DNA of 13,261 nt from Candidatus Aerophobetes bacterium Ae_b3b (GCA_005223085.1 NJBP01000053.1:1-13261), one strand, 5' to 3'; positions 6,391 through 13,261 are shown, counted from the first letter of the stretch. Made by a program: numbers and translations. The notes: generated from the sequence alone by a model not told the origin.

Positions 6391-6421
6391 TTGAGGGGGG
6401 ATATTTCCCCCCTCAAATATC
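6391..6421 (+). other. Strong hairpin with a competing alternative hairpin before argS
   Basis: TTGAGGGGGG (6391-6400) pairs perfectly with CCCCCCTCAA (6407-6416) around ATATTT. The loop plus one base, GATATTT (6400-6406), is exactly complementary to AAATATC (6415-6421), giving a second, mutually exclusive 7-bp hairpin. The first fold hides the only G-rich, Shine-Dalgarno-like tract in the leader; the second exposes it. The argS ATG is at 6431 and lacks a normal ribosome-binding site, so a role in argS control is possible but unproven. Confidence 0.5.
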
Positions 6422-6430
6422 TTGCAGCCC

Positions 6431-8104
6431 ATGGATAATTCATTAAAGAGATTAATAGAAAAGTATCTACACGAGAGTTGTGAGGAGCTTAAAAAAGTCG
6501 AGTTTTCCTCAAAACCCTTTCCTCCCATCTTTATCAATCGGCCAAAAAAGAAAGAATGGGGAGATCTTTCCACCAATCTCCCCTTTTCTTTATCCCAAGA
6601 GATGGGAAAATCTACTTCCAGGATCGGAAGACTGTTAACTTCTTACCTAAAGGAAAAAACCCTTTTCTCTCAAGTTGAATTCGTCCCCCCGGGTTTCATA
6701 AACTTTTCTATCTCTTCCCCTTTTTTTAATGAAGTTCTTAAAAAGATAGTTACTCAAAAAGAGGAATTTACGAGGTTCTCTTACGGAAAAGGTAAGAGGA
6801 TTCAGGTAGAGTTTGTTTCAGCTAATCCTACCGGACCCCTTCATGTAGGACATGGAAGAGCGGTTGCCTTTGGGGATAGTCTAGCCTATATTCTCTCTAA
6901 GATTGGTTATGAGGTAGAGAGGGAGTATTATGTCAACGACGTAGGAGGCCAGATTGAAAGACTGTCTCGCTCTGTCTGGGCCCGTCTTCAGCAGCTAGAG
7001 GGAGAAGAGATTAGCTTTCCCGAAGATGGTTACCAGGGTGAGTATTTAATAGATATAGCTAAAGAAGCCAGGATCAAGATGGGGGATGCATTAAGTGAGG
7101 CTGGAAAAACTAAGCCTCAAATGATCTGTTTACTGGGTGAGTTCACCGTAAAGGAGATACTCAGGCAAATCAAAACCGATCTGGACCAATTTGGGGTACG
7201 ATTTGATAGATGGTTCTTTGAATCGAGCCTTGATAAAGAAATTCCTAAGGTAATTTCTTTTATGAAGGATAGGGGCCATGTCTACGAAAAAGATGGAGCC
7301 CTCTGGTTTAAAACCTCCACTTTTTTACCGGGTGTGAAAGACCGGGTCTTAAGACGGCGCAGCGGGGAATATACCTATTTTGCCAGTGATATTGCCTATC
7401 ATGCCCATAAATTTGGCCGAGGACTTGATCAAGTTATAGATATCTGGGGAGCTGATCATATTGGATATGTTCCTCGCATGAAAGCGGCGGTGGAAGCCTT
7501 AGGCTACTCCAAAGAAGCTCTCAAAATAATTATCTATCAACTGGTGACTTTGAAGCGTGGAGAAAAGAGAATCTCTGCCTCCACTCGTGAGGGAAAGTTT
7601 ATCCCTTTAAGGAAAGTTTTGGAGGAAGTAGGAAAAGATGCCGCCCGCTTTTTTTTCCTTTCTCGTAGTTGCGACTCGCATCTCGACTTTGACTTAGAAC
7701 TGGCTAAGAAACAGACTCCCGAGAATCCCGTTTTTTACATCCAATATGCTCACGCTCGTGTCTGCAGTATCCTGGAGAAGGCTAAAGATAAAGGGATAGA
7801 ACTTAAGAAATTGGATGAAGTTAGGTTTGATTTATTGGCCTCTTCTGAGGAAAGAGAGCTAATGAAGGAACTAACTCTTCTCCCTGATGAAATAAAGGAG
7901 GCAGCGGAGAGCCTGGAGCCTCACCGACTTACCACTTATTTGATGGGATTGGCCACTCTCTTTCACCAGTTTTATACTCGTCACCGAGTAATAAGTGAGG
8001 ATAGGGAGCTTACCTCTGCCCGTCTCCTTTTAATTAAGGCAGTCAAGATCGCTCTTAAAGATGCTCTTAACCTTTTAGGAATCACCGCCCCCCAGAAGAT
8101 GTAA
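6431..8104 (+). CDS. argS: Arginyl-tRNA synthetase
   Basis: A class I aminoacyl-tRNA synthetase of 557 residues that charges tRNA-Arg. Domains in order: the Arg-specific N-terminal domain (about 1-85); the Rossmann catalytic core with SANPTGPLHVGHGRAVAFGD, whose HVGH (138-141) is the HIGH signature; the WGADHIGYVPRM segment; the KMSKS-equivalent loop KRISAST (about 379-385); and the all-alpha DALR anticodon-binding domain from about 435, ending LNLLGITAPQKM. Length and motif order are normal for bacterial ArgRS, and a degenerate KMSKS is usual in this enzyme. The start is taken as the ATG at 6431. An in-frame TTG at 6422 would add three residues but has no ribosome-binding site either. The gene is preceded by the structured leader at 6342-6421 and followed by the deoR-type promoter, with no clear terminator between. 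Confidence 0.97.
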   Translation: MDNSLKRLIEKYLHESCEELKKVEFSSKPFPPIFINRPKKKEWGDLSTNLPFSLSQEMGKSTSRIGRLLTSYLKEKTLFSQVEFVPPGFINFSISSPFFNEVLKKIVTQKEEFTRFSYGKGKRIQVEFVSANPTGPLHVGHGRAVAFGDSLAYILSKIGYEVEREYYVNDVGGQIERLSRSVWARLQQLEGEEISFPEDGYQGEYLIDIAKEARIKMGDALSEAGKTKPQMICLLGEFTVKEILRQIKTDLDQFGVRFDRWFFESSLDKEIPKVISFMKDRGHVYEKDGALWFKTSTFLPGVKDRVLRRRSGEYTYFASDIAYHAHKFGRGLDQVIDIWGADHIGYVPRMKAAVEALGYSKEALKIIIYQLVTLKRGEKRISASTREGKFIPLRKVLEEVGKDAARFFFLSRSCDSHLDFDLELAKKQTPENPVFYIQYAHARVCSILEKAKDKGIELKKLDEVRFDLLASSEERELMKELTLLPDEIKEAAESLEPHRLTTYLMGLATLFHQFYTRHRVISEDRELTSARLLLIKAVKIALKDALNLLGITAPQKM

Positions 8105-8125
8105 CCCTCTCTTAATTTCCCACCC

Positions 8126-8153
8126 TTGACAAAATTTTCAAATATGATATAAT
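8126..8153 (+). promoter_or_regulatory. Promoter of the DeoR-type regulator gene
   Basis: A perfect TTGACA (8126-8131) and TATAAT (8148-8153) are separated by 16 bases, with an extended -10 TG at 8145-8146. Its 18-base downstream half (8136-8153) matches the promoter at 8959-8987 at 16 of 18 positions, so both may overlap a common operator. Transcription would begin near 8160, about 24 bases before the start codon. Confidence 0.8.
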
Positions 8154-8183
8154 ATAATCAAAAATGAAAATAAAGAGTTAGTA

Positions 8184-8954
8184 ATGAGAAAGACCTTTCC
8201 TTTAGAAAGAAAAGATCAAATTCTTGACTTGATTAGCCGAAAGGGAAGAATCACGGTTGATGAATTAATAGACGCCTTTAAGGTTAGCGGAGCTACCATA
8301 AGGCGAGACCTGGAATTTTTGGAACACCAGGGTCTAATCACCAGAGCTCATGGTGGCGCTATGAGCAAAAGTCGGGTAAGCCTTGAACCTGATTTTTTCG
8401 AAGAAAAAGAAAAATTTCTAGAGGAGAAAGAAAGAATTGGCCAAGAGGCTGCCAAGTTAATAGAAGAAGGAGAGGTAATATTTTTAGAGGCGAGCACCAC
8501 TGTTCTCGAGCTAGCCAGAAATTTAAAGAACAGAAGAAACCTAACTGTGGTTACCAATTCTTTAGATATCGCCTGCGAACTAGAGGAAAGCAAAGGAATC
8601 AATCTAATTCTAACCGGGGGTAACTTAAAAAGAAGGACTCATGCTTTGATTGGTCCCTTGGCTGAGACGACACTCTCCCAGATGAGACTGGACAAAACAT
8701 TTGTAGGGATCAGTGCCCTGGATATCTCTTATGGAATAACTATGGCCACTATAGAGGAGGCAAAGACGAGGAAAGACATTGCAAAAGCTTCCAATAAGGT
8801 GATAGTCCTATGCGATCATTCCAAATTTAGCAAGCAAAATTTCGCCTGTGTTGGCCCCTTGGAATCGATAGATATCTTGGTTACTGACAAAGGAATACCA
8901 GATGAGATGAGGAAAGAGATGGAGAGAAGAGGAGTAGAAGTAAGGACAGTATAA
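8184..8954 (+). CDS. DeoR-family transcriptional regulator
   Basis: A 256-residue regulator. The N-terminal winged helix-turn-helix (about residues 8-60) has the family hallmark GRITVDELIDAFKVSGATIRRDL followed by LITRAHGGA. The C-terminal DeoRC sensor (about 85-250) has the ISOCOT-type motifs LEASTT (101-106), VTNS (123-126), LTGG (143-146), GISALD (175-180) and CDHSKF (210-215). These proteins are usually repressors released by a phosphorylated sugar. The intact sensor motifs imply a sugar-phosphate effector, in keeping with the sugar enzymes that follow. The usual glycine of the LDxGTT motif is replaced (EAST). Start ATG 8184 has a modest AAAGAG site. The near-identical promoters of this gene and the next suggest it controls both itself and the catabolic genes. 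Confidence 0.93.
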   Translation: MRKTFPLERKDQILDLISRKGRITVDELIDAFKVSGATIRRDLEFLEHQGLITRAHGGAMSKSRVSLEPDFFEEKEKFLEEKERIGQEAAKLIEEGEVIFLEASTTVLELARNLKNRRNLTVVTNSLDIACELEESKGINLILTGGNLKRRTHALIGPLAETTLSQMRLDKTFVGISALDISYGITMATIEEAKTRKDIAKASNKVIVLCDHSKFSKQNFACVGPLESIDILVTDKGIPDEMRKEMERRGVEVRTV

Positions 8955-8958
8955 GGAC

Positions 8959-8987
8959 TTGACAGTATCTTTCACATATGATAGAAT
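8959..8987 (+). promoter_or_regulatory. Promoter of the aldolase-dehydrogenase operon
   Basis: TTGACA (8959-8964) and TAGAAT (8982-8987) are 17 bases apart, with an extended -10 TG at 8979-8980. It starts four bases after the regulator's stop codon. The stretch 8970-8987 differs from 8136-8153 at only two of 18 positions, including spacer bases that a promoter alone would not conserve, so a shared operator is likely. Confidence 0.75.
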
Positions 8988-9017
8988 TCGCTCACTAATG
9001 AAAAAAGGGAGGGTAAG

Positions 9018-9848
9018 ATGAGTGTGGGAAAGGAAATGAGGATGTCGAGACTATTTAACCCCAAGAGCAAACGTATGGTTTTGGTGACCATGGACCATGG
9101 AATTTGCATAAATCCAATGAAAGAGATTAATAACCCCTCAAAAGTTGTTCAAAAAATAGTAGAGGGAGGTGCAAATGCCCTACTTCTAACTCCCGGTATT
9201 GCCAAATGTGCATATAAAAATTTATTAGGAAGTAATACGTCTTTAATGATGCGTATCGATGGAACAGCCACCTCCATAGGACCGGATTTAACAAATGATG
9301 AGCTTATATACTCAGTGGAAGGAGCGCTCCGTATGGGAGCAGATGCAGTAGCCACATTTGGTGTTATTGGTGTTCCCCGAGAAGCACAGCTTTCCAGAAA
9401 AAATGGCAAGGTAAGTGAGGATTGCGATATGTGGGGTATGCCTCTTATGATTGAAATGATACCTGAGGAGATACTCCGGCATCAATTTGCTGATAAGGCA
9501 GAGCGTAGGTGGCCATCGGATCCTGAGGTAGTGAAACATTCTGCTCGAGTAGCTGCAGAGCTGGGAGCAGATATTGTAAAGGGATACTATACCGGTGATA
9601 AAGACACATTTAGGGAGGTGATAGAATACTGTCCTGTTCCCTATGTTGTTCTAAGCGGTCCTGTTTCAAATGACCCAAAACTTCTATTGAGATTGGTCCG
9701 TGACGCCATAGATTGTGGTGCGGCAGGGGTATCCATGGGAAGAAATGTATGGACTGACAAAAACCCAGCTTCTCTTGTCCGTGCTATCTGCCAGATTGTC
9801 CATGAAAATGTCTCTTTGGAGGAGGCACTTAAAGAATTAGCTAACTAA
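9018..9848 (+). CDS. DhnA/LsrF-type class I aldolase
   Basis: A 276-residue (beta/alpha)8 aldolase of the DhnA family, which includes archaeal fructose-bisphosphate aldolase, LsrF and 2-amino-3,7-dideoxyheptulosonate synthase. Visible active-site elements are MDHG (Asp26-His27-Gly28) on the first strand, the Schiff-base lysine Lys188 in ADIVKGYYTGD, VLSGP (211-215), and the phosphate-binding GAAGVSMGRNVW (234-245). The substrate should therefore be phosphorylated. The position that reads YPRG in archaeal fructose-bisphosphate aldolases appears to read MIPEE here (147-151), so the catalytic tyrosine is missing and classical FBP aldolase activity is doubtful. Start ATG 9018 follows GGGAGGG. It is the first gene after the regulator and lies 38 bases before the dehydrogenase. 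The true substrate is unknown. A divergent paralogue begins at 12939. Confidence 0.88.
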   Translation: MSVGKEMRMSRLFNPKSKRMVLVTMDHGICINPMKEINNPSKVVQKIVEGGANALLLTPGIAKCAYKNLLGSNTSLMMRIDGTATSIGPDLTNDELIYSVEGALRMGADAVATFGVIGVPREAQLSRKNGKVSEDCDMWGMPLMIEMIPEEILRHQFADKAERRWPSDPEVVKHSARVAAELGADIVKGYYTGDKDTFREVIEYCPVPYVVLSGPVSNDPKLLLRLVRDAIDCGAAGVSMGRNVWTDKNPASLVRAICQIVHENVSLEEALKELAN

Positions 9849-9886
9849 ATCCTCCACTAGGAAAAGTTAAATTTTCTTTCAAAAAA

Positions 9887-10918
9887 ATGAAAACTGCTTT
9901 TTTTTATGGTAAGGAAGACATCAGGATACACGAGATCAATATTCCTAAAATAAAAGAAGATGAAATTTTAATAAGAGTAAGGGTGTGTGGAATTTGTGGC
10001 TCAGATGTTCGTAGTTACTATAAAGGGGTTGAAGGAAGATATAAAATTCCACTGATTTTAGGACACGAGGTCTCTGGCCAGGTGTTTAAAATAGGAGGAA
10101 AGATTGATAATTTTGCAATAGGCAATCGGGTGGCAGTAGCTCCCATTTATGGATGTGGTAAATGTGACTTTTGCCTTTCTGGTCAGGAGAATCTTTGTAA
10201 GGATGTAATGGTCTTTGGCTGTAATCTTGACGGTGCATTTGCTGAATATATGAAGATACCGGCACAGGCTATTCAAAGGGGAGCTCTGGTGAAAATTCCT
10301 GATGAGCTATCAGATGAGGAAGCAGCATTGATTGAGCCTTTTAGCTGTTGCTTACACGGAGTACTTAGAGCCAATATCAGGCCGGGAGACACTGTTTTGG
10401 TAATTGGTGCCGGACCAATAGGGCTTGCCCATACGAAGCTTTTGAGACTTCTAGGGACTAGTTACATAATTGCCAGTGATGTGGTTGATTCCAGATTGGA
10501 GGTAGCAAAAAAATTTGGTGCCGATATGACAATTAATCCACAAAGGGAAGACTCTCTTACGAAGATAAAGGAATTGACCGAAAACAAAGGTGTTGATGCT
10601 GTCATTGTGGCCGTCGGAAACCCGGAGGCTATTACGCAGGGATTGAAAATGGTTAGACGAGGTGGGACGGTAGTTTTATTCGGGGGATGTCCTTCCAACA
10701 CCGTAGTCCAAGTGGATCCTAACCTTATCCACTATTCTGATATAGCAGTGGTTGGAAGCATAGATGCTACCATCGATGAATTTCGTAGAACAGTCTCGCT
10801 TGTATCTATCGCAGAGGTAAAACCCTTCATAACACATCGCTTTCCCCTTGAATCAATTAAAGATGCTATGGAGATGTCGAAGAGTAGAGAGGCACTTAAA
10901 GTTGCGATTAAATTCTAG
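9887..10918 (+). CDS. Zinc-dependent MDR alcohol/polyol dehydrogenase
   Basis: A 343-residue medium-chain dehydrogenase similar to sorbitol, threonine and galactitol-1-phosphate dehydrogenases, which interconvert a secondary alcohol and a ketone. Catalytic zinc ligands are Cys37 (GICGSD), His60-Glu61 (GHE) and Glu150. Structural zinc is held by Cys90, Cys93, Cys96 and Cys104. The Rossmann motif is GAGPIG (174-179), and Asp198 at the end of the second strand predicts NAD(H) rather than NADP(H). All key residues are intact and the length is normal. The start is well supported by family alignment (MKTAFFYGKED). No Shine-Dalgarno sequence lies within 15 bases, and the nearest AGGAAAAG is about 20 bases upstream, so translation may be weak or depend on read-through from the aldolase 38 bases before. 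The substrate is probably a polyol or sugar phosphate of the surrounding pathway. Confidence 0.92.
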   Translation: MKTAFFYGKEDIRIHEINIPKIKEDEILIRVRVCGICGSDVRSYYKGVEGRYKIPLILGHEVSGQVFKIGGKIDNFAIGNRVAVAPIYGCGKCDFCLSGQENLCKDVMVFGCNLDGAFAEYMKIPAQAIQRGALVKIPDELSDEEAALIEPFSCCLHGVLRANIRPGDTVLVIGAGPIGLAHTKLLRLLGTSYIIASDVVDSRLEVAKKFGADMTINPQREDSLTKIKELTENKGVDAVIVAVGNPEAITQGLKMVRRGGTVVLFGGCPSNTVVQVDPNLIHYSDIAVVGSIDATIDEFRRTVSLVSIAEVKPFITHRFPLESIKDAMEMSKSREALKVAIKF

Positions 10919-11003
10919 TAAAAAGGCCTTATGCGGAGGTGAAGCTGTTTTGTTAAAAGGTGATTTGTCTAGGGATAAACGAAATGAAAATTAAGGAGGA
11001 GAA

Positions 11004-12317
11004 ATGTCAGTCGTAACAAAACTGGATTTGAAGGAGCTAGAAGAGGGAAGGAAATATTTAATGTCGGGCTCGGTGGGACACGCTTTACCACTCCTGCTGG
11101 TGAATGGGAAAGGGGCTGTGGTAAAAGACATAAGTGGCAAGGAGTATATCGACTGTACTTCACAGGCCTGGACCTATAATGTTGGATTCAGCCACCCAAA
11201 GGTAATAAAAGCCGCTATTGAGCAGATTAAACAACTCAGTCACTGTAGGACCAGTTTTGAAACCATTCCTAAATTGAGACTTTTAAAAAAACTGGGAGAA
11301 CTTGCCCCGGGAAGATTAAAGAAGATAAGCTTTTGTTTGCATGGGTCTGTAGCCAATGAGGGAGCCTTGAAGCTTGCTATGATTAATAAACCCGACGCCC
11401 AAAAATTTCTCACTCTCTATGATAATTATTCCGGACGAACTCTAGCTACTATTGCCGCAACCTGGCCTTATCACCCCATCTCAAGAAGATTTTCGCCATT
11501 CATGCACAATTTCATAAGGGTTCCCAATGCTTACTGCTACCGCTGTCCCTTCAAAGTGGAATATCCTGGTTGTGATCTTTTATGTGCTGAATTTATAAAG
11601 ACTACCCTAGAAAAAGGAGCTGAACCTGTAGCAGCTCTTATAATGGAGCCATTCCAGGCATCAGGGGGAATGATTGAGTTTCCCGAAGGATACTTAAAAA
11701 GGGTGAGAGAAATCTGTGATGAGTGCGGGATCTTATTGATCTATGATGAGATTCAAACAGCTTTTGGGAGACTGGGGGAGATGTTTGCTGCCGAACTTTA
11801 CGATGTTCTTCCCGACATCCTCACTTTTGGCAAAGCCATCGCCGGTGGATTTCCCCTGGCCGGGGTAATGCTGAGAGAGGATCTTAAACCTTATGATCCT
11901 GCCGTTCACTCCTTTACCTTCTCTCATTTTCCTGTCTCTTTAGCAGCCGCCTGTGCCACTCTCGATGTTTTAAAAGAAGAAAACCTTTTGGAGTGCGCCA
12001 GAAAGACGGGTGACTACATTATCAAGCGACTTCTGGAAATGAAGGAAAAGTATGAGCTTATCGGTGATGTACGGGGGCGGGGCCTGATGATTGGTATTGA
12101 GTTAGTGAGGAATAAGAAAACCAAGGAGCCTGCTTATGAGGAAGTATTAAGATTCGAAAAAGAAGCTCTGAAGCGAGGAGTCATTTTTGGAGTGAGCAAA
12201 TTTTTAGGAATGGGGAATGTGGTTAAAATTAAGCCTCCACTAGTAATTAATGAGGAGGAAGTGGAGAGAGTCTTGCAGGTCTTTGAAGATCTAGCCAAAT
12301 CTTTAACACCAAGGTAA
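11004..12317 (+). CDS. Class III PLP-dependent aminotransferase
   Basis: A 437-residue fold-type I enzyme of the class III family (GABA, ornithine and diaminopelargonate aminotransferases, glutamate-1-semialdehyde mutase, some amino-acid racemases). The PLP Schiff-base lysine is Lys277 in LTFGKAIAGGFPLAGVM. Asp248 (IYDEIQTAFGR) contacts the pyridine nitrogen and Glu215 lies in IMEPFQASGG. The phosphate-binding loop reads HGSVANEGALK (113-123), where most relatives have a GTEA-type sequence. A cysteine cluster at 178, 181, 190 and 194 (CYRCPF...GCDLLC) is seen in some archaeal and thermophile members of the family. It starts after a strong AAGGAGG site, 85 bases from the dehydrogenase, and is followed 14 bases later by the SIS gene. 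By context it probably acts on a keto-sugar or an aldehyde made by the neighbouring enzymes. Exact substrate is unknown; racemase activity cannot be excluded. Confidence 0.92.
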   Translation: MSVVTKLDLKELEEGRKYLMSGSVGHALPLLLVNGKGAVVKDISGKEYIDCTSQAWTYNVGFSHPKVIKAAIEQIKQLSHCRTSFETIPKLRLLKKLGELAPGRLKKISFCLHGSVANEGALKLAMINKPDAQKFLTLYDNYSGRTLATIAATWPYHPISRRFSPFMHNFIRVPNAYCYRCPFKVEYPGCDLLCAEFIKTTLEKGAEPVAALIMEPFQASGGMIEFPEGYLKRVREICDECGILLIYDEIQTAFGRLGEMFAAELYDVLPDILTFGKAIAGGFPLAGVMLREDLKPYDPAVHSFTFSHFPVSLAAACATLDVLKEENLLECARKTGDYIIKRLLEMKEKYELIGDVRGRGLMIGIELVRNKKTKEPAYEEVLRFEKEALKRGVIFGVSKFLGMGNVVKIKPPLVINEEEVERVLQVFEDLAKSLTPR

Positions 12318-12320
12318 TTG

Positions 12321-12327
12321 AGGAGGG
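12321..12327 (+). promoter_or_regulatory. Ribosome-binding site supporting a TTG start
   Basis: AGGAGGG lies four bases before TTG at 12332. The next in-frame ATG (12356) has no such site, so the SIS gene most likely begins with TTG. Confidence 0.7.
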
Positions 12328-12331
12328 AAGA

Positions 12332-12913
12332 TTGGCGGAGAGAGTTAGAAAAACAATGGAAGAAATGGCATTAAATGCTATTGAAATTTCTAAAAATCTA
12401 TCAGACCAAGATGCCAGGATCATGGAAGATCTTCTCCTTAAGGCAGGGAAAATATACACAATGGGGGTGGGTCATTCAGGACTAGTGGGTAAAATCTTTG
12501 CTATGAAACTGATGCATTTAGGTCTTGCTTCTTATGTGGTAGGTGATGTGACTACCCCTGGTTTAAGGAAGAGAGATGTAGTAGTAGCAATTTCTCAGTC
12601 AGGCGAAACTACCTCAGTGGTAGCTCTTTCAAAAAAGGCAAAAAAACTAGGGGGAAAAGTGATAGCGATTACCGCGTGTCCTCGGTCTAGCCTGGGTGGG
12701 ATAGCCGATCACATAGTAAAGATTGAAGCTAAAGTTCCTGGTAAGAAATTTCCGACTTTATCGACGCTCGGGGATGAAGAACATGCTAATCTCTCTGGAG
12801 CCCTTTTCGGGATCAATTCATTCCTCTTTTTTTATGGACTGATTTGTGACTTGGTATTACGCGCTAAACAGACTCCCGGCCAAATTGACTCCCGGCATGC
12901 AAATATCGAATAA
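12332..12913 (+). CDS. SIS-domain sugar-phosphate isomerase, 6-phospho-3-hexuloisomerase type
   Basis: A 193-residue single SIS domain. Motifs: MGVGHSGLVGKIFAMKLMH (about 46-64, where typical hexuloisomerases read GAGRSG); AISQSGETTSVV with Ser/Thr residues that bind sugar phosphate; ITACPRSSLGGIADHIVKI; and the C-terminal RHANIE, matching the conserved RHxNLE end of 6-phospho-3-hexuloisomerase (HxlB/PHI). That enzyme interconverts 3-hexulose-6-phosphate and fructose-6-phosphate. Size and architecture fit PHI rather than KpsF or GlmS. Its usual partner, hexulose-6-phosphate synthase, is not in the window; DhnA-type aldolases flank it instead, so the true substrate may be a different ketose phosphate. 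The His replacing Arg in GVGHSG may alter specificity. The start is TTG, supported by AGGAGGG at 12321-12327. It is 14 bases after the aminotransferase and 25 bases before the second aldolase, so probably in the same operon. Confidence 0.85.
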   Translation: MAERVRKTMEEMALNAIEISKNLSDQDARIMEDLLLKAGKIYTMGVGHSGLVGKIFAMKLMHLGLASYVVGDVTTPGLRKRDVVVAISQSGETTSVVALSKKAKKLGGKVIAITACPRSSLGGIADHIVKIEAKVPGKKFPTLSTLGDEEHANLSGALFGINSFLFFYGLICDLVLRAKQTPGQIDSRHANIE

Positions 12914-12938
12914 ATAAAAATAAGATGGAGATAAACTG

Positions 12939-13261
12939 ATGAGTGGAAAAGAGATAAGACTAGCAAAGTTATTTAGCAGGGGAAGACCGGTGGTGGTAGC
13001 CTTGGATCATGGTGGATACATGGGTCCCATAAAAGGGATTGAAAATTTACCAGAAACGATAAATTTATATAAGAAGGCTGACGCCATTCTTTTGAATCCC
13101 AATATGGTGAGGTATTGTGGCAAGTTCTTTGCCTCTTATGACTCACCTCTTTGCATTATCAGGATCAATTGGGCCAGTCACTACTGCGAAGGATTTAAAG
13201 AGGGTTACGGCAAGAAGATGAGTACAGTTAAACGGGCAGTAGCTCTGGGAGCCAATATGGT
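12939..13261 (+). CDS. Second DhnA-type aldolase homologue (5' part only)
   Basis: The first 107 codons of a gene that continues past the right edge. The product begins MSGKEIRLAKLFSRGRPVVVALDHGGYMGP and continues with ADAILLNPNMV and a helix ending KRAVALGANMV. It is colinear with the aldolase at 9018-9848: MSVGKEMRMSRLF aligns with MSGKEIRLAKLF, MDHG with LDHG (Asp23-His24-Gly25), and LRMGADAV with VALGANMV. It is therefore a divergent paralogue in the same cluster. The catalytic lysine and phosphate-binding motif lie beyond the window, so activity cannot be judged. Start ATG 12939 follows a modest TGGAG site. The gene is likely co-transcribed with the SIS gene, 25 bases upstream. Confidence 0.85.
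   Translation, partial: MSGKEIRLAKLFSRGRPVVVALDHGGYMGPIKGIENLPETINLYKKADAILLNPNMVRYCGKFFASYDSPLCIIRINWASHYCEGFKEGYGKKMSTVKRAVALGANM

Noticed and set aside
6342-6416. T-box riboswitch or intrinsic terminator before argS
   Set aside because: No specifier loop, T-box consensus or U-tract is visible. The structure is real, but these labels do not fit.
6422-6430. TTG start for argS
   Set aside because: It adds three residues without a ribosome-binding site. The ATG at 6431 fits the usual ArgRS N-terminus.

Overview
The window is from a bacterium. It has consensus sigma-70-type promoters, Shine-Dalgarno sites, an ECF sigma factor and bacterial-type ArgRS, DeoR and HtrA proteins. The DNA is moderately AT-rich and arginine is written mostly with AGA/AGG. 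A LolD/MacB-like ATPase, an RseB-like protein and a DegP-type protease suggest a cell with a periplasm, probably diderm. No rRNA, mobile element or CRISPR array is present. The genes look chromosomal, and I cannot name the lineage from sequence alone.

Left part (1-1337), mostly minus strand: the truncated start of an ABC-transporter ATPase (1-178), then a NYN/LabA-type PIN-like protein (396-959) with a textbook minus-strand promoter (1011-1039). Between them, on the plus strand, lie a promoter, a 5' hairpin and an intrinsic terminator within about 115 bases. This could be a small RNA gene antisense to the 3' end of the NYN gene.

Envelope-stress block (1140-6193), plus strand: an ECF sigma factor, its membrane-anchored zinc-finger anti-sigma factor, an RseB/MucB-like exported protein, formamidopyrimidine-DNA glycosylase (mutM) and an HtrA/DegP protease with two PDZ domains. 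This is the sigmaE-RseA-RseB-DegP logic with a DNA-repair gene inserted. A GGAAC...GTCTAA sequence upstream of the sigma gene looks like an autoregulatory ECF promoter.

Middle (6194-8104): a compact structured element (a gap-free three-way junction, then a 10-bp G/C-rich hairpin that competes with a second hairpin) lies directly before argS, which has no usual ribosome-binding site.

Right part (8126-13261): a DeoR-type regulator and a run of sugar or amino-sugar enzymes: a DhnA/LsrF-type class I aldolase, a zinc-dependent MDR dehydrogenase, a class III PLP aminotransferase, a SIS isomerase of the 6-phospho-3-hexuloisomerase type, and a second, divergent DhnA-type aldolase cut by the right edge. 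The regulator and first aldolase have near-identical promoters, so the set is probably one DeoR-controlled regulon. I do not recognise this combination as a described pathway. It is the best candidate here for an undescribed system, and its substrate cannot be read from the sequence.
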